A DNA stretch of 64,000 bases, taken from contig OX365944.1 in NCBI GenBank assembly GCA_947247005.1, positions 26,883,501-26,947,500 on the forward strand, given 5' to 3'. This stretch comes from Spisula solida (lineage: Eukaryota; Mollusca; Bivalvia; Venerida; Mactridae). Made by a program: the position numbers and the translations under genes. How positions within the stretch are numbered: the stretch's first letter is position 1; every line of letters begins with the position of its first letter. Of this stretch, positions 41,801 through 52,476 are shown piece by piece. A model generated the notes under the pieces. That model ran no database searches and was not told where the DNA came from. It saw only the letters and a list, made by a program, of their open reading frames with translations.

Positions 41801-44800
41801 ATCATACAAGTTGTATTAAATGGCAAACATTCTGACAAACCATTTACTGAAATTTCAATTATTATCATAGCAATAAAAGAAGGCATAACCTTTTATGAAG
41901 CAGGCAAATATGATAAAGAGGATCTTTTCCCGGCCGGGTGATCATTTGTATAGAATTCGTAAAACGACAGCACTAACAAATAATACCAAAAATTGTATAT
42001 GTAAGTATTGCTGACTAAAACGATTACAGGAGCAGTCATCAAACGAGAAGCCATCTCGTACTTCGTATTTCCCGGCCAAAATGATCATTTGTTTAGAATT
42101 CGTAAAGCGACAGCACAAATAAAATAAGAAACACCAAAAGGTAGTCATTTAAGTACTAGTATTGCTTATTAAAAAAATTACAGGAGCAGCAATTAATTAT
42201 ACTTCACTTGTATGACGGTGTAGATACTCGACGTATATGGGGCATTTATTTGTGACACATGATACTAAATGATCAAACCAACATGCCATAAATATAATGC
42301 AGGCAAATAGAACGAAGGAGAACTATAGCGGACGTTAATTTGTCTAGAATTTGGGAAAGATAGTTTATTTGTGAAACGATGCTAATACGAAATTTGAAAT
42401 GTTGATTATTTAAGAATTATTGATCATAAATACAGATTGTAAGAAGAGCTACCTTTAATTTTATATAGGTATAAAACCTTGTGGCAACTAATGGTATTTG
42501 AAAGCACAATCTGGAAAAATCATTTATGCCACATGGTAATTTATCAAACAACATTATTGATGAAACTAACATTACATAAATGAACTCTCTATATAATACC
42601 TACTGTATAATTCAATGTTGTCACACAATGCTCGTGTGGTCGTTATCGTTAAAGGTATATCGTACGTCAGGAATTCAGTCTCATCCAAATAACATTCCCC
42701 TACAGCATCTTGTATACATTTCAAATAACATTCAGATCTAAAATGTAAAATTGAAGCAGCATTCTGTAATGATCGTTAGTTTCAAAACAACATAAAGTCG
42801 TTTATGATAAAAGTAATACTTATCCTTGTAATGTTCTGTAATTGACTATATACATAATAACACACTAAACGTAGAAAGAATGTGACATTTTACACAGACT
42901 ATAGTGATAATCACATTATTGAATTTCGAACTTTGTTCTAACTTCTCGGAGCTTAAATATTCTACTTTTAATTTAACAATGCGTTCTTGAGTGTGTATAT
43001 AAGACATTTTCTAACTACATGTAGGTTCATGGTTCAAACCTCTCTAAAATTAGTATCTGACACATAATTTTATCCCGTAGATCTCACTTATAAATTAGGA
43101 TGGCATATATATATATACATATATAGTGTATATATATATATATAAGCTATACCATAGTATCAGCTGTTTTTATGAGCGATAAGGGATATATTTGCGTTCC
43201 GTCCCGTATAAATTGCGGTACGGACACGCCACTGTCATGTTTGGAAAGGGGGACAACTGTTGATCCGTCCTGGTACGGACACACAGTTCTTTATACCTTC
43301 CTAACTGGTTCCCACAGAATTGCGCAGTTAAATGAGTCATCCAGTTGTTTGTTAAATTTTAGATTGTATTTTGGACATTACACTTGACGAATGTTCTAAG
43401 TACACACTTTTAGAACTCGAATAAATCTGAAACATAATCATCTCAACTCAATAAAACTGTTTAGATAGCATATGTTGGTGACTGTCTTTGATACAGTAGA
43501 AGAAAACCCAAGATCTACGTGACAATCATTGATGCGTGACGAAAATGACAAAATAATATTTTTCTCGTGCTCACACCTCAAATATGTGTAAATGTGTTTA
43601 AATCATTTCATACACGATTAACATTCGACCCCCAAACATAAAGCCATAAAAAATAGTTCGCATCATTTAACGCAAATGACGATTAGGGAGTGCGCAAGTG
43701 CAATATGAATGCTTGAAATTGGCATGCCAATAAGACTGGTAAGATTGAATTCATTAATTGGCTGTTTTGGGGTTCTTAACACATGCACAAACTTTTTATT
43801 ATGGTTGTTGCATTGAATTCTCGAAAAAGCTGCATGTTTCTATTGACTCGATTTAAAAATGAGACGTCACATGGCGTCATTTACATTTAGTCCTTAAATT
43901 CGTCAAAACACGTTTATGACAACATCTGGCTGATGGTTGTATCACTTAAAGATTGTGAAATAATGAGGAATCGTTGAATTCAACAGAATAAGTCCATTTA
44001 TTTGTATGGAGCAATTTGAAGTTGAGCATGGAAGTAACTTAAATAGGCATTTGTCATCCGAATTACTACTACAATTTAACAATAACTCACTATTTTTCGA
44101 TCAATCATGTATTTTGTAAGATATGAGCACATTTTCATCACATGGGGTTTGATTTTGATGTAATTTCCTTTTTAGGTTGCACGAATGAATGCCCGCCTTG
44201 TAGCCCGGACCAAAATCCGATATAATAAGTCTGGGATAAGTTGGGGCGACGCATCCGAGCACGACGGCAACACCAGAACGTACAGGAACTCACAACGAAC
44301 ATTTTACTAGAACGGAATGCACTCCAGCAGCAATTGGTACACATCATTATCAATTTAATGCCTCAGAAGATGTCAGGCTATCATCAGGGCAGACGGTGGT
44401 CATACATAATATTGATGTGCGACTTTGTTGTTTTAAGCAGTGAACTAAATGGTCATTTTCTAGTATGTTGTTATTATATTTCAGAATGGTGATTAACTCA
44501 ACTTGATAGACAATAGTTTCCTGATTCCAATGGTATATTCGATTCACTGATAGGTCTAATACTTTTCCTGTTAAATGAAAATTACAAAGTGTGTACTTAG
44601 AACATTCGACTAGTGTATAACGTTTTTATGGTATAGCTTATGTTGAATGACCCAACATGAATGACCGGTTTAATTTTTTAAAATTAACATATATCATTAT
44701 ACCAATAAATGACAAAACACATGATCAAAACTTTATAACATGTACATATGAAACAATCACAGCTAAAATGTGGGGTGTCCGAAGGAAAATTGGGTAAGCT

Positions 44801-47800
44801 TTAGTGTGTGTGTGTTTTTTTAACAAATATTGTGGAGAAAGGGGATGGAGGTTGGAAAAACGTTATAATGTCCAAAATACAATCTAAAATTTAACAAACA
44901 ACTGGATGACTCACTTAACTGCGCAATTCTGTGGGAACCAGTTAGAAAGGTATAAAGAACTGTGTGTCCGTACCAGGACGGATCAACAGTTTTCCCCCTT
45001 TCCAAACATGACAGTGGCGTGTCTGTACCGCAATTTATACGGGACGGAACGCAAACATATCCCTTATCGCTCTTAAAAACAGCTGATACTATGATATATA
45101 CCCTACGTTTTTCGCACGTCGTCGCCTGCTTTAGCATGGTACGAGCTGTGATCAAGCGCTATTTGTGTACAACAACCGTAAGTATTCAGACATCGGTGAC
45201 ACATAACTCCAGTTAGTCCGGCAGATAAACGGCAATTTTTAGGGTAACCGTGCAATGTCTTCTATACAAAATGTTTTTGCATTTTCTTGTACTCTGGACA
45301 ATACTATAACAGAATCCGGATGATGCCACCTTGTCATCATTGAGCAATTCTCACAATGAGGCCCCAGAGGGGGGCAAGTTTTTTCTCGAATTAATCGGTA
45401 TATATACATTACTATTCATTCAAATGTGAATCAAAACACCTTAAATGCGATTGTATTGTGTTAGATAATAGTGCGTTACACCAATACATACAACCTTTGT
45501 AATAATAAAACGTGGAAATGAGGCCCCATTTGTGGTTTAAACCTAACATGAGGCCCGGTATTACACAAAAATATTCATTAGATAAATACATGAATACATG
45601 TAAAGTAAATATCTCTTTATATTGCTAATACATAATATAGTCAATGGCATTGATAAGTATAAGGAACCTGCAATACATTGCTTAATATTTGTTTAATGGA
45701 AATTGAGGCCCTGGTAAGGGTTAATGTATGTAAAAGGATGCAATCTTTCAAATAACTTTCTGTTTCTCTCATATTTCAGAAAAAACGTTAACTATAACTG
45801 GAAGTTATAAAAGTGTAATTAAGTTATAGAAATACCATGTTCTGAATAAGTAAAATAAGGAAATGAGGCCCTGCTTGTGTGTTGAACTGTAAATTAGGCT
45901 TTTATCAAAACACATTGATATTATTTCATTTCACGTGTAATTTGACAATCACATATGACGTGTCAATGTGTCGTAACAGGCCTATAAGTAAGTGACATAG
46001 ATAAGTATAAACAGCATGAGTTGCATGTCTGAATTACATGGCTTAATATTTCATAATATTGAAGCCTTAATAAAGGTAAATTTAAATGTTAAAAAGTATA
46101 AAAAAGTCAAGTAATGAAACTAAGGCTATTATTATTTAAAAAATAATACAACGAGGACGTGGGTCTCTACTAGTGATTTAAACTACAAAAGAGGCCTTAG
46201 ACCAAGTTTAACAAACCATTTCATTGTTATCAAGCATTTAAAAGACCGAATAATAATTCAATTACGGCTTGGTGAATTAAGGAAATGTGAGATATCAATG
46301 CCTGCGACTGGTATGCTCTTATCAGTACTGTCTCTATATAATGAATACGGTCCTCATTATCACAGACTACTGTCATGCGAGTACCTTTATAGTATTTAAA
46401 AAGGATTATTCTAGTCGGACAGGGAAGACAGCACTCACCAGAAACAACAAAGCATGAAATACATGTACTTATCAGCTGCAAAACACCCCTGCATTTAATT
46501 AATTCCAAGCTATATCAGGTTCACATGACGACAGACTACGTACCATCATTCCGATCGCCATTTCAAACTATACGCCACAACCAAGTATGACTTTTCGTAT
46601 GTACTGCATTTCCATGCAAATGGATAATTCACAACCGCCAAGTGCAGGTATTCGTGAATAGGTAGGGTACACAACACGGTGTCAAGCTATACATGTACAA
46701 TATTTTCAGTCTTGTAAAACATCCACCATATGTTCAGTCAAACCTAATATTTAAAGGGAAATGCCACTGCCGGCTATGTATATTCCTGGCCCTTCATAGC
46801 ATGGCAAGCTTCAGATACATGGGACGTTTAAGTACTGACCGACACACCAATCAATGGTTATGTTGGGACCCAAAAGGCACTAACAAATATGACAGGGAAG
46901 TTAGTACTCAACAGTAACACCACTCATTAACTAATGATATTTGTCTGGCAGTTTACAGTACAAATATTACACTTATAAGTTGTGCTTGGATTCAATCAGG
47001 GATGGAATATGTATGTGATGTATCGTATGGGATAGAATAGATCTACTTGGTAAGTTAGTGAGTTCACCATAGATATGGCTGACATGGTATACTTCGCTGA
47101 TAGAGGACCTTAGAGGTCGTGCAGGTTCAATTCACGGCATGGGAACTGGACATTTCTTAAATTATTTTCGTAGCTTTTCCCGCTATATATGACCGAGTGT
47201 ACTGTAAAGTATCTGGTTAAAGGTGCCAGGAAACTGTGTATCGGTGCTATACGCCGGGGACATTAAAGAACCAGACTGTCTGTTCGAAATAATAGCTAGA
47301 CGCACTCTTGCAGCGCTGGACCTGCCTGTATCTAATGTCTCTCTCTCCCTTCCCTGGGGCTTTCTCTCGGTCCCTCTGGTCAGATCATGCTGTATCTGCA
47401 CTGGCAGAGGATGCGCATGCGCCCTTGTGGCTGCAACACTTTGTAAAGCGCCTTTAAACGTGTTTCGCATGAAAAGGGCACTATTCGAGTATAATCTGGT
47501 ATCCATATTCACTTACAGTAAACGACGGTAGTGACTAGAGAGTACACAATGGGACCTTGTATGGTTGAACTCTGATATAATGATATAATCACTGATACAG
47601 TGTGGTAAAATAAACCATCTGCAAATTTAACGATTATTCGTTAACCAAATCTGTCCCCTATTTCGCTAGCTTAGAATTAGACGGTCGTAAGTACAAAATC
47701 AATATTTAGAGAAAACAAGAAAAAACTATCTGAAAACTACTCTTTACTGATGGAAAAACAAGTTTTAAACTTCAGTTTGGTCAATAGACGATTTACATGA

Positions 47801-50800
47801 AAATAGACTCATAAAAAACGCCTTGAAATGCAGATTTCAAATATGCACGAGGCTTATAAGGTCGTAAGTAGTACAAACGACCTTCTAATTCTAAGACAGC
47901 GTTTTGTAGGTTTATAATTTGAGCGTAAGTTTAAGATATTCGAAAGTGCTTCCCGGAGACTATCGACCCATTCCGGGCCTTAGTTGAAATTATCATTTCT
48001 ATATAGTATTAAGTTATGTATACTTAACAATACTATAATTTAATTAACCAGTAAAATCTAATGTTAGATATGTTGAAATGGTTAATTGAACATGGACTAT
48101 TTACCATTCTTGCATTATTTATAGTTTAACACGCAAGCAGGGCCTCATTACGAAATTTTACTTTTTTAGAATATGCGCAACACGAATATTTAGATCACAT
48201 GGTCATAACAATATAAGTTACGGAGAAAGTATTAGAGAATAAACATTTCTTGACGTCGATTTTGGAGAAGTTCACTCATTTTTCTACATTTGGATTTACC
48301 ATTAATAGGGCCTCAATTTAATGAAATAAAATATTTAGCTATTCAATGTAGGTTGTATATGATTGCCAGTGACATTGAATTCAATGTTAAGTATCAATAT
48401 AATGAAAAACATTGTACCATGTATCATTTACTGATTTAATCCATATGTTTGTCTAAAAACGGGCCTCATATAAGACGTTAACCGCCAACAGGGCCTCATT
48501 TCCACATGTTAATATTATAAATGTTGTGTATATTGATGCAACGCATTATTTAACACTATATAAATGACATTTGAGGTATCTTGCTTTACGTTCGACTAAA
48601 CGATCATGTACTAATACAACTTAATTAATGAAAATTCATGTACCCCTTCAGGGCCTCGTTGTGAGAATTGCTCAATGATGACAAGGTGGCATCATCCAGA
48701 TTATGTTATGGTATTGTCAGGAGAACAAGAAAATGCAAAAACATTTTGTATAGAAGACATTGCACGGTCCATTGCAAGTTCTGCCGGACTAAGTGTTTAA
48801 GTTTGATTTTATGGATGGTGTAATTGATTGTAGCTTTTACCATTCTCGTTTCATGTTTTTATGATTTGTTTATTAATACTTTTGTACAGATCTATACATG
48901 AATACATTTATGATGTTGACACACTACAACGTGAAATAACACAGTATGCCGAACGCTCGAGAATTTTGGCAAAATCTAAATCAGGTAAGTTGGGGAATCT
49001 AAGTTCTACACACATTAAAGCACGCTGATATACGACGACATATCTGACATCATTGTCCAAATGATTTACTGGACGCTACGTATTCGGCTCAATATTCATA
49101 TTCTATGTTATTAACCTGCGGCCTTGAGCCGCAGGTTATATTGGTCAAGGCCGCAGGTTATATTGGATTGCCAAAAGTATAATGACCATGGAGGGGCACG
49201 TGACATGTTCTCGATGGTTTACGATTTCAAAAAAAATATCCAAAAAAAAGAAGCATTTTGTAAGAATGTCGTGAACCAGACTAATTCCATTATTCCATGC
49301 GGATAAGATCGGTCTTTATCGCATTACAATAGTTTATTTACCAAAGAAAGCAGAACTATTCCGAAATTTCACTTTGAAAGCGAGACCACGAATCTAAACA
49401 GCAGGTGTCTGCAGCTTCATAAGATTCCCAGTCAGTAATGAATATAGTGGGCAATGCACTACATCCCGTAGAGAACACATCGCTAGATTAACAGAAGCAT
49501 GGTATTGATACATGATAATTCTTTTTCTAATTCTTTTGAATTTGTTCATTCGTTCGGCACATACATTTAACACAACCAAATAATTGGAAGATAATCGTTA
49601 TTGTCCGATTTTACATGTATTGGAGTTATTTTGACAGAAACATTAATTTAAACTTACACCGGAATAAATTCGAATTGCATCCAAAATGCAAAAATCACAT
49701 CCTAAACAATACAACTAAATTGCAAGGCCGCAGGTAATTAATCACCCGCAGGAAACTATTTGACTTGTACTAATGTTGCGAATAAGCTATGTACACTAGA
49801 TGTGCCTTGGCACACACGGTCACACGCTTGGTCGGTTGTGTATACGCCCAACAGATGCTTCAGATGATTGTTTCGGACATCACCAGCATACACTTGTATA
49901 TCTTAATTAACTTTCTTTAGCTCGGCATAGGTAGGTTAATGTTAAAGAAATAAAAATCTGTTCGCGTTTATTGTCGGTGAATAAAACACAGGCAGGAGTT
50001 CGGATGCGGAAAAATTAAATCACTCGTGCCTATTCACCGACAATATACAAGAACAGAGTTTTTATTTCGATTCTAAACAAGATAGTATCCCGTACTATTT
50101 AACTGCGCGCATTCCACTTTACCGGTTTACCTTTCACGATTGCTTAAATTGAGTGGCAATAGCTGGTACAATTACCTCCCCCGACACCGATACATACCGG
50201 AAGTGCATTTTACTACGAACCGGAAGAATAATTTACTACAATGTTTACATTTTTCATTCATAAATATGTCACGTGATATTTATTTCACACGACGGTAGTT
50301 GGAACTATTTTTGAAACGCACATGTTGATGTTCGATGTATTGTGAACAGTAACAGTGTATTGAATAAATGCTTATTATGTATTTTATTGAGTTGTTTTGC
50401 CATTTTAGAGCGCACAAACAGATATGAGCAATTTGCTGTATACGGGGCGTAAATAGTAACAGCCAATGTGATAGCTATTTATTATGGGGGTAATAAAACA
50501 TGGTTCGATTTGCACTTGTGTATTGGATTAATCCGCGGATCGTGTTAGAATTAACGTTAATTGTGACAATGCCGTACATAATTGTGACAATGCTAGTCTC
50601 CACAAAAACCTGCTATATTGACATTATGTAATTACTGCATGTAACAAGGTTTTGAAAAAGCTTTCAAAGAAGAAAAATGACATATCTATAGTTTCAATTT
50701 GAAGTCATTTATCCATATATTACCATATATTAGCTTTAAAATATCTTATGCATTATGTCGAAATCATTTACTTCGTTGCTATGGTGACCAATTTCAGAAA

Positions 50801-52476
50801 AGTACTCCGATTCAGAAAAACGAGGAGATAGTTGATTAAAACAGTAGTAGCCTTTCTCTAAATGTGAACATTTACAATTTGGATGTATATTTAAAAATTT
50901 AAAACATCATTCTAAAACTTGATACCATTTGACCAGTTTATGTAAAGAATTAATCAAATGCAGTATTTATAAAGAACTTGTTACAACGACGTCGAATAAC
51001 GATTGAATGGCGTTTGCGACGTCACGCAAAAAGGGTCTGAATAGGGCCTCAACAAAACAGCTGTAACTTTCTTAGAAATCAAGATACTTACAAAATTTCT
51101 TTTGCATTTTGCTTTATTAAAATTACTCTTTTAAATAATAAAAAATCTCAAAATCTAATTTTTTGTCAAAATAGCAGGTTTTTCTGGAGACTGGCTCATA
51201 TATAAACTTACAGATGTGGATTTTGTAGTTTATCTATTATTTGAAAAAAAATACATGTCTAGTTTGGAAAGACCACAAGTATACCTGTGAGAATGACTTA
51301 CGTCATACAAGCTTCATCGAGACTTGTAAAGTTACCAGAAGACACGGGTAAGTATTGTTGGTAACAATATTCAATATCTGCCGTAACATTTGTACAGCTG
51401 CCAGCACTTTGAGTAGTTTCTGAAGTGGTTTGTGCATGTACAGAATAAACTGTAACAGCAAATAGGACGACTGCAAAATAAAAGTTTCAAAGACATAAGA
51501 AGCCGACCTGAAGTACGAGCAGAGCTGAACATTCGAGGGGTGTATGATAAGTGCGTGGACTGTACTCGTGGTAAATAAAAACAATGTTATGAAATTTAAA
51601 AATTACAAGTACAACACAATGGCATTAACATACAAAAAAAACAGATACAAATACATAACACCGCTTGCGAATAGTGATCGCATATGCTAGATACATGTGC
51701 ATATACCGGAACACGACGTTATATTACGTCGATATTGCATGACATTTTAACATGCGAAGATCACTTTTGAAATAGTCACTTGCCAGAAGTACTGACTTTT
51801 CATGTCGTTTGATTTACTTGGTTAATATTGCAACATACCATTCTTACCGAAATGTGGACACGATTTTCTGCATTTGTATCTTATGTTCACAAAACGAGTA
51901 GAAACTATTATTATTATGAGCACAAATGGGCAACAATTCCTTGTTTGATAGTTGTGTTGCGGAGTCTAAGATTTACTAAGATTTATGACATTATTACGAA
52001 AATCCATGTTGACAATTGACTTTTATTATTTCGGAAGTACATGTATATAGAGTTTCCTGTATAATTTGACTTTTACTTAACATAGCACGCTCTAAATTTA
52101 GGAGAACCGTGTAAAGACATCATTTGGGACGGGTGCACATTTCTACAGTTATGCTGCTATGACGAACATCAAAATGTTTCTTATAGTTCCTACGTGTAAA
52201 ATTATGAAGTGCTCCGGTTGACGTTTCCATGGCTACATCTGAGGGTCAGTGATGGCTCATTATTTTACCAATTTAAAATAATTTGTTCTTAATCCATTGC
52301 ATACCTTTAGTGACAATATTAATGTAACTTCAAATTGATCGTATACAAATGGAAAGAATAATAGAAAATTCAACAGGAAATATTTCAATATTCAAAAAGA
52401 GAACATCTGAAGCAGTTAATTAGAATTTACCTGTGGCAAGATTCATCCGTGAGCTTTGAAACATCACCAACATCAT
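25872..52476 (-). CDS. Giant modular secreted/GPI-anchored mucin-like protein, 18 coding exons
   Basis: Exons, 5' to 3' on the minus strand: 52476-52431, 51470-51302, 42737-42604, 41846-41720, 41056-40364, 39740-39607, 39052-38926, 38243-37332, 36051-35918, 35357-35231, 34548-33664, 32367-32234, 31673-31547, 30867-29979, 29805-29696, 29203-29079, 27177-27051, 26112-25872. All have AG/GT borders and matching phases. They sum to 5241 nt, a 1746-residue protein: signal peptide about 1-28, five Cys-rich domains (about 38-222, 356-540, 747-931, 1129-1313, 1547-1723), Ser/Thr-rich linkers between them, and a hydrophobic C-terminal tail. The chosen ATG (52476) directly follows an in-frame TAA and has A at -3; the in-frame ATG at 52446 is an alternative giving 1736 residues. 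No known domain family recognised. Likely a glycosylated surface or mucus protein (inference). Separate genes per module are unlikely, because only the first exon pair carries a start and signal peptide. Confidence 0.8.
27594..29035. repeat. 45-bp minisatellite, about 32 copies, in intron 16 of the mucin-like gene
   Basis: Units of the form gtgtttgaactaccagcagc, tatatttgatacatc, tctctcccgg. A few 43-bp units shift the frame, so overlapping frames on the plus strand (VFELPAAIFDTSLSR-type, longest 28360-29088) are interrupted and not conserved as protein. The array ends about 45 bp from the donor of exon 16. Confidence 0.95.
29338..29562 (+). repeat. Dispersed repeat, copy 2 (copy 1 at 15645-15880)
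   Basis: Same order of anchors as the copy at 15645-15880, with roughly three quarters of bases matching by eye. It lies in intron 15 of the mucin-like gene, antisense to it. Confidence 0.55.
29979..32367 (-). CDS. Cassette 4 (exons 12-14): Cys domain 4 completion and expanded linker 4
   Basis: Exons 32234-32367, 31547-31673 and 29979-30867 (134, 127 and 889 nt). The 5' part of the third exon matches cassettes 2 and 3, but its linker has expanded to about 230 residues by homogeneous SQTPESSTS and SETLESSTS units, and it ends TELIQSSTVP at a phase-0 donor (CCG|GTAAGT). It does not run on into the GSCTN..ACMT segment. That segment is supplied by a separate exon, 29696-29805. Confidence 0.8.
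32912..33598. mobile_element. About 0.68-kb palindrome-rich insertion in intron 11 of the mucin-like gene
   Basis: Compared with the homologous intron of cassette 1 (about 40290-40300), which reads gtattattt directly into gaaaataaa, this copy has about 0.68 kb inserted, edged by tattattt and tattaatt. It contains a near-perfect 130-bp palindrome (about 32932-33068) and further gataatatccccgg motifs at 33450-33540, next to a CpG-rich patch (33405-33435). The 99-codon frame on the minus strand is not supported. Confidence 0.7.
33664..36051 (-). CDS. Cassette 3 (exons 9-11): Cys domain 3 completion, linker 3, start of domain 4
   Basis: Exons 35918-36051, 35231-35357 and 33664-34548 (134, 127 and 885 nt; 1146 nt total, in frame). 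The linker is the cassette 2 linker minus one 27-bp unit (TLKSSTSTQ). Splice sites are identical to those of cassette 2. The flanking introns match cassette 2 nearly base for base, showing very recent duplication or gene conversion. Confidence 0.82.
36605..37268. mobile_element. Second copy of the palindrome-rich insertion (intron 8)
   Basis: Nearly identical to 32912-33598, sharing the same borders, but with one fewer gataatatccccgg-type unit near 37155. It was duplicated along with its cassette. Confidence 0.7.
37332..39740 (-). CDS. Cassette 2 (exons 6-8): Cys domain 2 completion, linker 2, start of domain 3
   Basis: Exons 39607-39740, 38926-39052 and 37332-38243 (134, 127 and 912 nt; 1173 nt total, in frame). 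Linker of about 205 residues with 9-residue repeats of SSTSTQTPE type. It ends GSCTNVMAAVNACYQQHLPV..ACMT. Exons and introns are almost identical to cassettes 3 and 4, differing by scattered single bases and one extra 27-bp linker unit relative to cassette 3. Confidence 0.82.
40364..42737 (-). CDS. Cassette 1 (exons 3-5): Cys domain 1 completion, linker 1, start of domain 2
   Basis: Exons 42604-42737 (134 nt), 41720-41846 (127 nt) and 40364-41056 (693 nt). The first reads ECYLKCIQDAV..ECYLGE, the second LSECLPFNTTCMMPNLP..FTYLFCQ, and the third starts YNDAMMSCIDVVNMMDG..NCTNE. The linker is the shortest of the four (about 130 residues) and differs from the rest in carrying TPPTQESPPYSST-type units. 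It lacks the roughly 0.7-kb intron insertion present downstream of the later cassettes, and is the most diverged of the four cassettes. Cassette length is 954 nt, phase 2 to phase 2. Confidence 0.8.
41935..42180. repeat. Local duplication, about 125 bp, in intron 3
   Basis: Two diverged copies of cccggcc..tgatcatttgt, tagaattcgtaaa(a/g)cgacag and attacaggagcag lie head to tail. The other cassettes have a single copy. Confidence 0.6.
43100..43146. repeat. (TA)n-rich simple repeat
   Basis: About 45 bp of alternating ta with minor interruptions, adjoining the left end of the next inverted-repeat element. Confidence 0.9.
43148..45100. mobile_element. Inverted-repeat DNA transposon remnant with Tc1/mariner-like transposase fragment
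   Basis: Arms 43148-43384 and 44866-45100 are complementary over about 235 bp (landmarks agcgataagggatat, ccgtcccgtataaattgcgg, ggttcccacagaattgcgca). The 1.5-kb interior holds a degenerate transposase C-terminus on the plus strand. It sits in intron 2 of the mucin-like gene. Confidence 0.75.
44190..44420 (+). pseudogene. Tc1/mariner (DDE_3-type) transposase C-terminal fragment
   Basis: Translation gives CSPDQNPI, two stops, VWDKLGRRIRARRQHQNVQELTTN... then NALQQQLVHIIINLMPQKM. This follows the C-terminal block of the DDE_3/Tc1 family (SPDLNPIEHVWD.LGRR..., ...W..IPQ..I..LI.SM..R), with stops where the conserved Glu-His would be. The residues before it are frameshifted. Clearly a dead transposase, within the 43148-45100 inverted repeats. 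Confidence 0.7.
45213..48792. mobile_element. 3.6-kb long-inverted-repeat element with repeated GAGGCCC motifs
   Basis: Ends ttagtccggcag (45213-45224) and ctgccggactaa (48781-48792) are inverted. Complementarity continues through tgatgccaccttgtcatcat and ggaaatgaggcccc inward for roughly 750 bp on each side (about 45213-45990 and 48060-48792). Each arm contains several aatgaggccc(c/t) blocks spaced about 150-200 bp apart. The 2-kb centre has no recognised transposase, so it is non-autonomous; superfamily unresolved. Confidence 0.7.
47220..47480 (+). repeat. GC-richer patch, possible dispersed repeat
   Basis: About 260 bp noticeably richer in GC than its surroundings, running from ccggggacattaaagaacca to ctttgtaaagcgcctttaaa, wording reminiscent of widespread invertebrate repeats. 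Both strands are open (about 100 codons) but neither frame looks like a known protein. Confidence 0.35.
48890..48984 (+). other. Exon-like open segment antisense within intron 2
   Basis: A 95-nt stretch lies between a good acceptor (tttgtacag) and a consensus donor (GTAAGT). One frame is open: SIHEYIYDVDTLQREITQYA then ERSRILAKSKS. No neighbouring exon could be joined to it by eye. It may be a remnant of a transposon gene or of a nested host gene on the plus strand. Confidence 0.3.
49948..50067. repeat. Hairpin-forming inverted repeat, about 120 bp
   Basis: The arm beginning aaataaaaatctgttcg and ending ttattgtcggtgaata pairs with tattcaccgacaatata...cagagtttttattt over about 36 bp with a few mismatches. 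MITE-like, in intron 2 of the mucin-like gene. Confidence 0.7.
50068..51301. other. Intron 2 remainder, no feature seen
   Basis: AT-rich intron sequence of the mucin-like gene. Duplicated aaggccgcaggttatattgg blocks occur just upstream at 49125-49170, but nothing is assigned here. Confidence 0.5.
51302..52476 (-). CDS. Exons 1-2: signal peptide and first quarter of Cys domain 1
   Basis: Exon 1 (52431-52476) ends ACA G|GTAAAT; exon 2 (51302-51470) follows tattttgcag. Together they read MNLATVVLFAVTVYSVHA then QTTSETTQSAGSC, a clear signal peptide with AxA-type end (VHA|Q), running into a segment with three Cys (SC..YC..AC) ending EACMT in phase 2. The same segment ends every cassette, which identifies this as the 5' end of the array. 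The next exon is 8.6 kb away because intron 2 has been filled by transposons. Confidence 0.8.

Noticed and set aside
25872..42737. Four or five separate tandem genes rather than one gene
   Set aside because: No signal peptide or first exon occurs between cassettes, phases match across cassette borders, and the joined frame totals an exact multiple of three. Transcript data would still be decisive.
43172..45155. Two related short proteins (GYICVPSRINCGTDTPLS type)
   Set aside because: They are the two inverted arms of a transposon remnant read in the same sense; not a gene pair.
47183..47531. About 100-codon frames on both strands
   Set aside because: Caused by locally higher GC content within a transposon-like region; no recognisable motif.
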